A stretch of DNA of 5,026 nucleotides, from positions 1 to 5,026 of the forward strand of contig JAPLSP010000626.1 of assembly GCA_026398575.1 (NCBI GenBank), read 5' to 3'. Within the stretch, counting starts at the first letter, position 1. Each line of letters starts with the position of its first letter. Source of the stretch: Candidatus Sumerlaeota bacterium. Its GTDB lineage: Bacteria > Sumerlaeota > Sumerlaeia > JADFCT01. Below, piece by piece: positions 1 to 5,026 of the stretch. Below the pieces are notes generated by a model that saw nothing but the letters and a program-made list of their open reading frames with translations, searched no databases and was not told the origin of the DNA. The translations under genes and the position numbers were made by a program.

Positions 1-1979
1 CCGGCGCTCCCAGTGGCGCTCCCAGTGGCGAACCAGGCGGCTGGCGGGATCAGGTATTGGAAGAAGCGGGGGAAGATATACGGAAGCGCCAGCGGCAGCA
101 GACCCACCAGCAGCCAGATCAGGCAAAACCGGTCGGCGGCCGTTGGCAATCCGCGCCGGATGCGCCGCGCCAACCCGATCAGCACGAGCAGCCATGCCCA
201 GTTGAAAACCTGCCATAAATCGCGCGCCCAGGTTTGAGCCGTCGGCGGATAGCTCTGAAGCGACTGCTGATAAAGATGGCTCGATTTGAAGGCGAAAACC
301 TCTGTGAACATTCCCTGCAAAAATAGATAATACCAGATGCACGGCAGCAACGCCGCGAAAAACCAGTAAATCACAAGGCCGCGAATGGCGGATTGCTGAT
401 CGGCGCGCGCCGAACCAGAGTGCGCCATATCAGAACGCGACGAACCAGAGCGCGCAAAATCGGAACGCGACGAACCAGAGCGTGCCGTATCAGAGCGCGC
501 CAAGTCAGAGTTCATTGAATCAGAGCGCGATGAATCAGAGCTCCCTATATCAACAAAGGAAAGCGCGGGATTGGGCGGCTGCGCGCGGCGGGAGGCGAGC
601 CAGTTCATCGCCTGCATCGCCAGGATGGGGATGATGGAAGTGACGGCGGTTTCCTTGGTCAGGACCGCCAGACCCATGAGCAGTCCGGCGCCGGCCGCGG
701 GAATGTATTTTTGAGTGGAACGGGTCGCGCGCAGCCAGGCGAGGATCGCCGCGACGTTGATCAGCAGGCTCCAGGATTGCGTTATGGGAATTTCCATCAC
801 GCAACCCCAGGCATAAGCCGCCAGCCCTACGCCAAGCCATGCGGCGTTGCTGCGGGCGCCAAACTCGCGGAACAAGCCATAAATCAGCGCGCAGGCGAGC
901 AGGGCATAAAGCATATAGACAAGGCTGAACTCGCGCTGAAAGTATTTGCCGTAGGCGCCGTCGTTGCGGTCAAACTCCTGCCACATCTGCCGGAATTGAT
1001 CGCTGGGCGCGCGCTGAACGAGGGAGAGTTTTTGCGGAAACAACCGGACGAACGGCAGCGCCGCCGCGAGAAATCCCGGGCGCAGCCGGCTGCGGAAATA
1101 GAGTTGCGACGTATCGAAGCCATTGTCCAGTAGCAGCGCGGCGTTGGCGATGGCGCGCCGGTCGTCAAACGGCAGAACTTGGAATTCGCCTTTTTCCGTG
1201 CGGCGGCAGATCGGCGCGTGCCAGCCCAGCCAGAGAAGCGCGAAGAGCGAAACCGCAAGAATAAGGCGCAGATTTCCGCTGCCAGTCGAGCCTGGGATTC
1301 CGACGGACTCCGAAGCCGCATTCTGCGCGCGCATTGCCTGCCATTTGCAAACGCAGCCCAATATCATCCAGATGATCCCTCCTGCCGCCGTCAGCATAAG
1401 CGCGCTCATAAATATAAAACCGCTCGCATGAAGCTGCCGTGGCCTTTGAATCTCGACGCGGACATATTTCAGCGCGGAAGTCTCAGCGAGCGAGCCGGCG
1501 GCTGACAGCGACGCTTCGATCTTCAGCTGGAACCGTCCGGCTGCGGGAACGGCCTGCGTCACGTCGCGCAATGGCATATCGGATGGGATGTTGTTGATCC
1601 GGAATTTTTCGGTCAGACCTTGGGTGGTTCCATCGGCGGATTGGAGCAGCGCCAGATTGACCGTCAGTCCCGGCGCCGTTTCTTTGATGACCTGGATTCG
1701 GACGCGATGATCGCTGAATTTCGGAAAGTCATAGCACAGCGTCGCCGTTGTCTCGCGCGCCAGAACAGGCCGGTAAGGATCGCGCCATTCCGGCGACCAG
1801 AGCGCAATGAGTTCATTGATCGGCGAGCCGGCAGGATCGAAGCGGTCTTCGTAGAGATTCAGATTCGGCGAGCTGGCCAGCCATCCGCACAGAAGCGCCG
1901 CGGATACGACGATGAAGAGAATAAGAATGCCGTGATTGAGCGCGAGTCTTCGGTTTAGGGGGATCATGTGTGAAATCAT
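1..1979 (-). CDS. GT-C type polytopic membrane glycosyltransferase-like protein, C-terminus cut by window edge
   Basis: I read this frame by hand: it stays open for 659 codons from ATG 1979 to the window edge, so the C-terminus is missing. Residues about 17-35 form a membrane segment. Residues about 36-185 are a polar, beta-rich stretch that is probably outside the cytoplasm. Hydrophobic segments at about 187-212 and 238-257 are followed by a loop with F-D-D (271-273) and an arginine-rich L-R-P motif, then by further helices. One of these ends in a G-L-A-V-L-T-K-E-T motif near 436-444. This pattern (acidic pair in the first outer loop, L-T-K-E motif, many helices) is known from ArnT/PMT-like GT-C enzymes, which move sugars from polyprenyl-phosphate carriers on the outer membrane face. 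Acceptor and sugar cannot be inferred. Residues 481-525 are a tandem repeat in a loop, probably cytoplasmic. An in-frame stop at 2007-2009 limits the start to ATG 1979 or ATG 1967; neither has a well-spaced Shine-Dalgarno. Fairly sure of the fold class, not of the function. Confidence 0.75.
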   Translation of the reverse strand, partial: MISHMIPLNRRLALNHGILILFIVVSAALLCGWLASSPNLNLYEDRFDPAGSPINELIALWSPEWRDPYRPVLARETTATLCYDFPKFSDHRVRIQVIKETAPGLTVNLALLQSADGTTQGLTEKFRINNIPSDMPLRDVTQAVPAAGRFQLKIEASLSAAGSLAETSALKYVRVEIQRPRQLHASGFIFMSALMLTAAGGIIWMILGCVCKWQAMRAQNAASESVGIPGSTGSGNLRLILAVSLFALLWLGWHAPICRRTEKGEFQVLPFDDRRAIANAALLLDNGFDTSQLYFRSRLRPGFLAAALPFVRLFPQKLSLVQRAPSDQFRQMWQEFDRNDGAYGKYFQREFSLVYMLYALLACALIYGLFREFGARSNAAWLGVGLAAYAWGCVMEIPITQSWSLLINVAAILAWLRATRSTQKYIPAAGAGLLMGLAVLTKETAVTSIIPILAMQAMNWLASRRAQPPNPALSFVDIGSSDSSRSDSMNSDLARSDTARSGSSRSDFARSGSSRSDMAHSGSARADQQSAIRGLVIYWFFAALLPCIWYYLFLQGMFTEVFAFKSSHLYQQSLQSYPPTAQTWARDLWQVFNWAWLLVLIGLARRIRRGLPTAADRFCLIWLLVGLLPLALPYIFPRFFQYLIPPAAWFATGSATGSA
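3..30. repeat. 12-bp tandem repeat, about 2.3 copies, coding
   Basis: The unit GGCGCTCCCAGT occurs perfectly at 3-14 and 15-26, followed by GGCG at 27-30. On the minus strand it encodes A-T-G-S repeated twice near the visible end of the glycosyltransferase-like protein. The unit length is a multiple of three, so copy number can change without shifting frame. The array does not clearly continue to base 1, but its full extent lies beyond what can be judged here. Confidence 0.75.
405..539. repeat. 15-bp coding minisatellite, nine units, S-[DG]-x-x-R pentapeptide
   Basis: Read on the minus strand from 539, nine consecutive 15-base units begin TCT or TCC followed by GAT, GAC or GGT, and most end in CGC or CGT. 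Two units (465-479 and 435-449) are identical, TCTGGTTCGTCGCGT. The translation is S-D/G-x-x-R repeated, with N or H replacing R in units 2 and 8. Less regular units flank both sides (390-404 and 540-554). The array covers residues 481-525 of the glycosyltransferase-like protein, between two hydrophobic helices, and adds a serine-, aspartate- and arginine-rich loop. The loop is probably disordered and, from the basic residues around it, probably cytoplasmic. The mix of identical and diverged units suggests expansion by slippage or unequal recombination, followed by point mutation. Confidence 0.9.
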
Positions 1980-2109
1980 GCCCTGTTCATGCGGACTGCC
2001 TGTTATTCACACCAGGATCGCTTTGCCTCGCTATTCTTGGCCTATAGTTATTATCTCTAGGGCAGCAGCACTCTCTGTGCGCAAACCGAATCTCTGGCGC
2101 AGCCCCCGA

Positions 2110-2610
2110 TTATGGGATCGTCTTTTTACCCTTTCGCCGGATGCGCCTGGAAGAAGAAGCTTTTGAGGAGAGTTGAAGAGACGCTACATCTGCCAAATCC
2201 TTGGGACGGCCTGCCGCTGCCTTGTTTTTAATTAGATGCTCTCGACTGATAAAACTCAAAGCAATATCTGGCTGAGTATCGCTAATACAATCCCGGAATA
2301 CTTCCTCATTCGATACGCCATCAATGGACGTGATCAGATCAATTCTCAGTGGCGGCACGCCTAGCTGAACGATTGTCTTGGAATCAGTAAAATCATGCGC
2401 GGTAATATCACTAAATGAAAAGCCGAAATCCTTAAGCGCGCTGATTAACTTATGCGCGTTATCTTTGTTGGGATTAATAAGAACATCCATATCCCCCGTA
2501 TAGCGTGGATGACCATGACGCGCCATGGCTATTCCGCCAACGATGACAAATTCAACGCCCTTTGCGTTGAGTGATTGTATAAACTCTTTGAAGTCCTTGG
2601 GGAGATCCAT
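2110..2610 (-). CDS. Minimal nucleotidyltransferase (MNT / AbiEii-like, DUF6036-type), probable toxin-like enzyme
   Basis: This 166-residue protein has the core of a polymerase-beta-type nucleotidyltransferase. The residues are G-G at 25-26 inside V-I-V-G-G-I-A-M-A, then H-G-H-P-R-Y-T-G-D-M-D with metal-binding Asp40 and Asp42, and a third acidic residue Asp91 in L-R-I-D-L. A conserved tail motif, L-I-K-N-K followed by G-R-P-K-D-L-A-D (about 127-141), is typical of the DUF6036/AbiEii-like group. All catalytic positions are present, so the enzyme is probably active. Relatives transfer NMP to RNA or protein targets or act as toxin-antitoxin or phage-defence components; the target here is unknown. 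The last 16 residues are very basic. ATG 2610 lies inside the upstream small gene (59-base overlap). An AGGA sits only 2 bases before it, too close to be ideal, so translational coupling is likely. The family call is firm; the toxin role is inference. Confidence 0.9.
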   Translation of the reverse strand: MDLPKDFKEFIQSLNAKGVEFVIVGGIAMARHGHPRYTGDMDVLINPNKDNAHKLISALKDFGFSFSDITAHDFTDSKTIVQLGVPPLRIDLITSIDGVSNEEVFRDCISDTQPDIALSFISREHLIKNKAAAGRPKDLADVASLQLSSKASSSRRIRRKGKKTIP

Positions 2611-2743
2611 AATCCTGGCCGTGCTGCATGCGCACTAAAAAATATACCGCCTCGATTCGCTCCGCCACAGGACGGCTAAGCCAATATTCCAAATCGCTCG
2701 GCGGCGGCGAATCGCGCGAATACTTTCGGATGATTTTCTTCAT
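2552..2743 (-). CDS. Small partner protein of the nucleotidyltransferase (63 aa), candidate antitoxin or cofactor
   Basis: The protein carries Y-W-L-S-R-P-V-A-E-R-I-E-A-V at about 20-33 and ends in G-S-P-Q-G-L-Q-R-V-Y-T-I-T-Q-R. I recognise this pattern from short uncharacterised proteins that commonly sit just before DUF6036-type nucleotidyltransferases. No catalytic motif, membrane segment or DNA-binding helix pair is obvious. The gene precedes the nucleotidyltransferase and overlaps it by 59 bases in another frame, which fits a two-component module with fixed stoichiometry. I chose ATG 2743 because a purine-rich GGAAAAG lies a few bases upstream. Alternatives are ATG 2785 and ATG 2806 (84 residues), but the residues added from 2806 are encoded by a 7-bp tandem repeat and look non-genic. 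Function is unknown; a toxin-antitoxin role is inferred from context only. Confidence 0.8.
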   Translation of the reverse strand: MKKIIRKYSRDSPPPSDLEYWLSRPVAERIEAVYFLVRMQHGQDYGSPQGLQRVYTITQRKGR

Positions 2744-2780
2744 CCGCTTTTCCGCTATGCCAATGCCTGCCGCGTGCGGT

Positions 2781-2822
2781 CTCATTTTCAATTTCTCATT
2801 TCTCATTTTACATTTTACATTG
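2781..2822. repeat. 7-bp degenerate tandem repeat, six units, intergenic
   Basis: On the plus strand the units are CTCATTT, TCAATTT, CTCATTT, CTCATTT, TACATTT and TACATTG. They fill most of the gap between the histidine kinase and the small partner gene. An 8-base direct repeat, CAATGCCT, flanks the array at 2761-2768 and 2827-2834. Seven is not a multiple of three, so the array reads as a seven-residue periodic peptide in any frame. This produces spurious start codons such as ATG 2806. Heptamer arrays of this A/T-rich type recur in intergenic DNA of several bacterial phyla. A regulatory role is possible, but nothing here shows one. Confidence 0.85.
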
Positions 2823-2848
2823 ATAACAATGCCTATGGCAGCCCTGCC

Positions 2849-4105
2849 TCATTCCGCCTCTTCCGGCGGACGCGCGGGCAGCGTGATCGTAAACGTCGTT
2901 CCCACGTCTTGCGTGCTCTTCAGGTCTATCGTGCCCTTATGTTCCGTGACGATCTTGCGCGTGATGGCCAGTCCCAGGCCGGTGCCTTTGCTGCCCTTGG
3001 TCGAGAAGAAGGGATCGAAGATTTTTTTCTGGATGTTCACCGGCATGCCGCAGCCATTGTCTTCGACAATGGCTTGAATCAACTTCGCGCTCGCATCATA
3101 GATTGTGCGGCCGGTCACGGTGGCGTTCGGGCGGCCCGCCGTAGCGTCCACGGCGTTGCCAACCAGGTTCGTGACGGCGTCGCTGATATTCTTGACGTCA
3201 AACGCCGTAATGGGCATCTCCTCATCTACCTGGCAGGCGATCGCGACATTCTGTTTGGCGGCGGTTTCGCGATACAGATCCATGGCCTCCTTCACGACTT
3301 CGTTCAGATTGCCCGGCGCCAGCTCCGGTTCGCGCTCCTTGGAATACGTCAACATGTCCTGAACGAGATTCGAGATTTTGTCGTTGTTGCGTTTCAGGAT
3401 CGGCCATGCCTGTTCGAGGATGTGCATATCGTTGATCTTGAGGGCGTGGTCAATCAGGCTGGCGCTGCCTTTGATGCCCATCAGGATATTTTTGGCGTAG
3501 TGCGAGATGCCGGCCACCGCCTGCCCGACGGCGGCCAGGCGTTCGGCGCGCACGGCGCTCTGGATCAGCAGGGCGTTTTCGATCGCGATGGCCGCCTGGC
3601 CTGCGAAGAATTCAATGATATGGATGTCGTCATCCGTGAAATCCTTGTCATCATGCTTGTTCAGCACTTCCAGAACGCCGATGAGTTTGTTGACGCGGAT
3701 CATGGGCGTGGCCAGCAGATTGCGCGTGCTGTATTGCGACTTCTCGTCCGCCTTCTTGAAGTGACGGGGATCCTTGCTGCAATCCTGAATCACGAGCGTC
3801 CTGCGTTCCAAGGCGCACTGTCCGCCGATACCGGCGCCCATGGGCAGGCGGATTTCCTTGACGCCTTCGCCTTTTTCACCCAGCGCGACTTCGAAATACA
3901 GCTCGTCGGCCTTCTCGTCATACAGCAGGCATGAAGAGGCGTCGGCGTCCACGACTGCCTTGCTTTCATTCATGATCGCTTCGAGCAGGGCGTGCAGGTC
4001 GGTGACTTGCGACAGGAAATTATTGACGCGGTAGAGCGCGTCCACCACGCGCGCTGGATCGCTCGTGGCATGATCTTCTTTGGCGCCGGCGGTCTGTGCC
4101 TCCAT
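2849..4105 (-). CDS. Cytoplasmic GAF-domain sensor histidine kinase
   Basis: This 418-residue protein has an N-terminal GAF sensor domain (about 22-177) with G-A-G-I-G-G-Q at 90-96 and the strand L-I-G-V-L-E-V-L-N near 141-149. A linker follows, then a dimerisation region with G-I-S-H-Y-A-K-N-I-L, making His202 the likely phosphoacceptor. The C-terminal ATPase domain is complete: N-box with Asn317, G1 box D-N-G-C-G-M at 349-354, F-box F-D-P-F-F-S-T-K at 363-370 and G2 box G-T-G-L-G-L at 374-379. I see no signal peptide or membrane helix, so it should sense a cytoplasmic signal through GAF and pass phosphate to a response regulator. None is encoded in this window. The H-box resembles the NtrB-like class (H-x-x-K-N) but lacks the usual proline after the Asn. 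ATG 4105 is chosen because GAGG lies 9 bases upstream; an upstream TTG at 4144 is in frame but less likely. The signal cannot be inferred. Confidence 0.95.
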   Translation of the reverse strand: MEAQTAGAKEDHATSDPARVVDALYRVNNFLSQVTDLHALLEAIMNESKAVVDADASSCLLYDEKADELYFEVALGEKGEGVKEIRLPMGAGIGGQCALERRTLVIQDCSKDPRHFKKADEKSQYSTRNLLATPMIRVNKLIGVLEVLNKHDDKDFTDDDIHIIEFFAGQAAIAIENALLIQSAVRAERLAAVGQAVAGISHYAKNILMGIKGSASLIDHALKINDMHILEQAWPILKRNNDKISNLVQDMLTYSKEREPELAPGNLNEVVKEAMDLYRETAAKQNVAIACQVDEEMPITAFDVKNISDAVTNLVGNAVDATAGRPNATVTGRTIYDASAKLIQAIVEDNGCGMPVNIQKKIFDPFFSTKGSKGTGLGLAITRKIVTEHKGTIDLKSTQDVGTTFTITLPARPPEEAE

Positions 4106-4114
4106 AAGTGCTCG

Positions 4115-4118
4115 CCTC
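4115..4118 (-). promoter_or_regulatory. Shine-Dalgarno for the histidine kinase
   Basis: On the minus strand GAGG is followed by nine bases and then ATG 4105. This is the best-placed ribosome binding site in the window. It is the reason for choosing ATG 4105 over the in-frame TTG at 4144, which has a purine-rich GGGGAG just before it but would add 13 residues with no domain content. Confidence 0.6.
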
Positions 4119-4180
4119 GCATGAGATGATAATGAACGGACCAAGGCTCCCCAACGATAATGCCAATCGCATTAGCGTAT

Positions 4181-4209
4181 ATTATGCACCCTGGAAGGAA
4201 CGCAAGCAA
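4181..4209 (-). promoter_or_regulatory. Candidate sigma-70-type promoter for the histidine kinase
   Basis: Read on the minus strand, TTGCTT (4204-4209) and CATAAT (4181-4186) are separated by 17 bases. The -10 box matches TATAAT at five of six positions; the -35 box keeps only the TTG core. Transcription would begin near 4174 and give a leader of about 70 bases before ATG 4105. The spacing and position in a non-coding gap support the call, but one weak -35 box by eye is not strong evidence. Confidence 0.4.
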
Positions 4210-4258
4210 GCGCAAAGATGCAAGCAGCGCGAGACGGGCGGACAAAGACTTATGCCTC

Positions 4259-4290
4259 AGAAGAAAACTACGCTTTGAATCTTTAAAGCG
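4259..4290 (-). terminator. Weak hairpin with T-rich tail after the metallopeptidase gene
   Basis: CGCTTT (4271-4276) and AAAGCG (4285-4290) pair across an 8-base loop. On the minus strand the stem is followed by TAGTTTTCTTCT, so it could act as a rho-independent terminator for the metallopeptidase gene, whose stop is 46 bases upstream. The stem is only six pairs, half of them A-T, and the T tract is interrupted, so it may be weak. A dyad operator is the alternative. Confidence 0.35.
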
Positions 4291-4335
4291 CAGCTATTTA
4301 GGCTCGGCTCAACATGGCGGAAGCTAAAGAATTTT

Positions 4336-5026
4336 TCAATTGGCGGTAGGATGCCCTATCTCTGAACACAACGATTGCGCATAATCCGCGCAAGCACCGC
4401 ATGTCTCCATATTTCGAGGCGTAGCGACACTCTCAAGAACCCTGACAAGCGATTCGAATATTTGTTTCGGAAAATGATGAAACTGGCCATCCGAATAGCG
4501 ATTCAGCATAGTCAAAACGGTGCAGCAGCCACTATCAGAGATTGAAAAACCACTATAATGACTAAGCGTTTCTATTAATGCGTGACATATGGCGGGAATA
4601 GGAGGTTTCATAAGAGATCTTAGAATCAGTTCATCTCTCATTTGTTTGCGAAAATCTATATCCTTCAAGTCAACTAAAGGAGTATAATCTGGCGGTTTAG
4701 GAAGATTCTCGACTACATTATTATTAAACTGGCTATCCGATAAATAGCTCATTATAAGGGCATTGCCTGAGCATAAGGACATATTCGCGGCAAATACGTT
4801 CGCCTCATCCTCCTGGAGTACTCTCCAGTTATAATATTCTCCAGGGATGATATTATTCCCCCATCCTTTAAGCACGACTTCGATCATTTCTTCAACGTGT
4901 CCGCAAGCCAGATGACCAAGTTCATGGGCGATGCAAAATTTCGCCAAATCACTTTTATCTTTCACGTCCTCATCAGAAATAATAACCGTATATGTCTTCC
5001 GGTCATCCATCAAGAATCCTAAACTA
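4336..5026 (-). CDS. ImmA/IrrE-family (DUF955, M78-type) metallopeptidase, N-terminus cut by window edge
   Basis: The visible part carries F-C-I-A-H-E-L-G-H-L, the HExxH zinc-metallopeptidase motif. About 35 residues later comes E-D-E-A-N-V-F-A-A-N-M, which matches the family's E-x-E-A-x-x-F-A motif supplying the third zinc ligand. Members cleave regulators, as ImmA of ICEBs1 cleaves its repressor and IrrE/PprI cleaves DdrO. They often sit beside an HTH regulator or in mobile and defence loci; no such partner is visible here. The frame is open to base 5026. The residues G-F-L-M just upstream of ATG 5010 line up with the G-L-L-Q stretch about 30 residues before HExxH in ImmA, so the true start is probably outside the window. 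AGGA six bases before ATG 5010 keeps a short form possible. The roughly 145-residue C-terminal part is not recognised; it has C-C and C-G-A-C pairs. The DNA is clearly more AT-rich than the kinase, suggesting acquisition. Confidence 0.9.
   Translation of the reverse strand, partial: SLGFLMDDRKTYTVIISDEDVKDKSDLAKFCIAHELGHLACGHVEEMIEVVLKGWGNNIIPGEYYNWRVLQEDEANVFAANMSLCSGNALIMSYLSDSQFNNNVVENLPKPPDYTPLVDLKDIDFRKQMRDELILRSLMKPPIPAICHALIETLSHYSGFSISDSGCCTVLTMLNRYSDGQFHHFPKQIFESLVRVLESVATPRNMETCGACADYAQSLCSEIGHPTAN

Noticed and set aside
405..539. CRISPR-like array of short repeats.
   Set aside because: Units are contiguous 15-mers with no spacers, stay in frame within a coding sequence and encode a regular pentapeptide.
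711..1133. A 140-codon plus-strand frame, and other plus-strand frames between 13 and 2166.
   Set aside because: Nearly all of them lie antisense to the glycosyltransferase-like frame, which is continuous and has consistent membrane helices and motifs. The plus-strand translations are rich in Arg, Ala and Gln with no domain signal.
884..1350. Minus-strand frames of 145 and 61 codons inside the glycosyltransferase region.
   Set aside because: They are same-strand shadow frames of the larger gene, with compositions typical of shifted GC-rich sequence and no motif.
1980..2109. Promoter for the glycosyltransferase-like gene in the spacer, based on GATAAT on the minus strand.
   Set aside because: A -10-like GATAAT is present, but I found no -35 box at 16-18 bases, and a second candidate, TATAGG, is no better supported.
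2744..2806. Longer start of the small partner protein at ATG 2806.
   Set aside because: The added N-terminal residues up to 2785 come from the 7-bp tandem repeat and no clear ribosome binding site precedes it. ATG 2743 gives a length closer to what I expect for the family. The 2785 start cannot be excluded.
2774..3934. A 386-codon open frame on the plus strand opposite the histidine kinase.
   Set aside because: It lies almost wholly antisense to a kinase with every domain motif intact, shows no recognisable domain, and begins in the 7-bp repeat. Long antisense frames are expected opposite GC-rich coding sequence.
3970..4245. A 91-codon minus-strand frame crossing the start of the histidine kinase.
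   Set aside because: More than a third overlaps the kinase in another frame, and the rest covers the candidate promoter. The hydrophobic beginning does not lead into a sensible protein.

Overview
All four main genes in this window lie on the minus strand, so the region reads from high to low coordinates. In that order it holds: an AT-rich ImmA/IrrE-like metallopeptidase cut by the right edge (4336-5026); a spacer with a hairpin and a candidate promoter (4106-4335); a cytoplasmic GAF-domain sensor histidine kinase (2849-4105); a short spacer with a 7-bp tandem repeat (2744-2848); a two-gene module of a 63-residue protein overlapping a minimal nucleotidyltransferase (2110-2743); a 130-bp spacer (1980-2109); and a large polytopic GT-C type glycosyltransferase-like protein cut by the left edge (1-1979). 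The glycosyltransferase frame is open from its start to the window edge, so it has no stop codon here.

The genes suggest a free-living Gram-negative-type bacterium with two-component signalling and an envelope glycosyltransferase. The histidine kinase type and the heptamer repeats would suit a PVC-superphylum or candidate-phylum genome known from environmental assemblies. That is a weak guess, because the window holds no rRNA, tRNA or ribosomal protein marker. Base composition is uneven. By hand count, 60 bases inside the kinase (3481-3540) are about 67% G+C, against about 37% for 60 bases inside the metallopeptidase (4681-4740). The nucleotidyltransferase module is intermediate by eye. The kinase and the glycosyltransferase therefore look like resident genes, and the metallopeptidase and the nucleotidyltransferase pair look like accessory, possibly acquired, cargo of the toxin-antitoxin or defence kind.

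Nothing shows that the four units work together. The kinase probably has its own promoter and ribosome binding site and has no response regulator beside it. The small protein and the nucleotidyltransferase overlap by 59 bases and are almost certainly translated together. The most unusual features are three separate short tandem repeats: a 15-bp unit giving nine pentapeptides inside a loop of the glycosyltransferase, a 12-bp unit at the left edge of the same gene, and a 7-bp unit between the kinase and the nucleotidyltransferase module. I found no CRISPR array, insertion sequence, RNA gene or origin.
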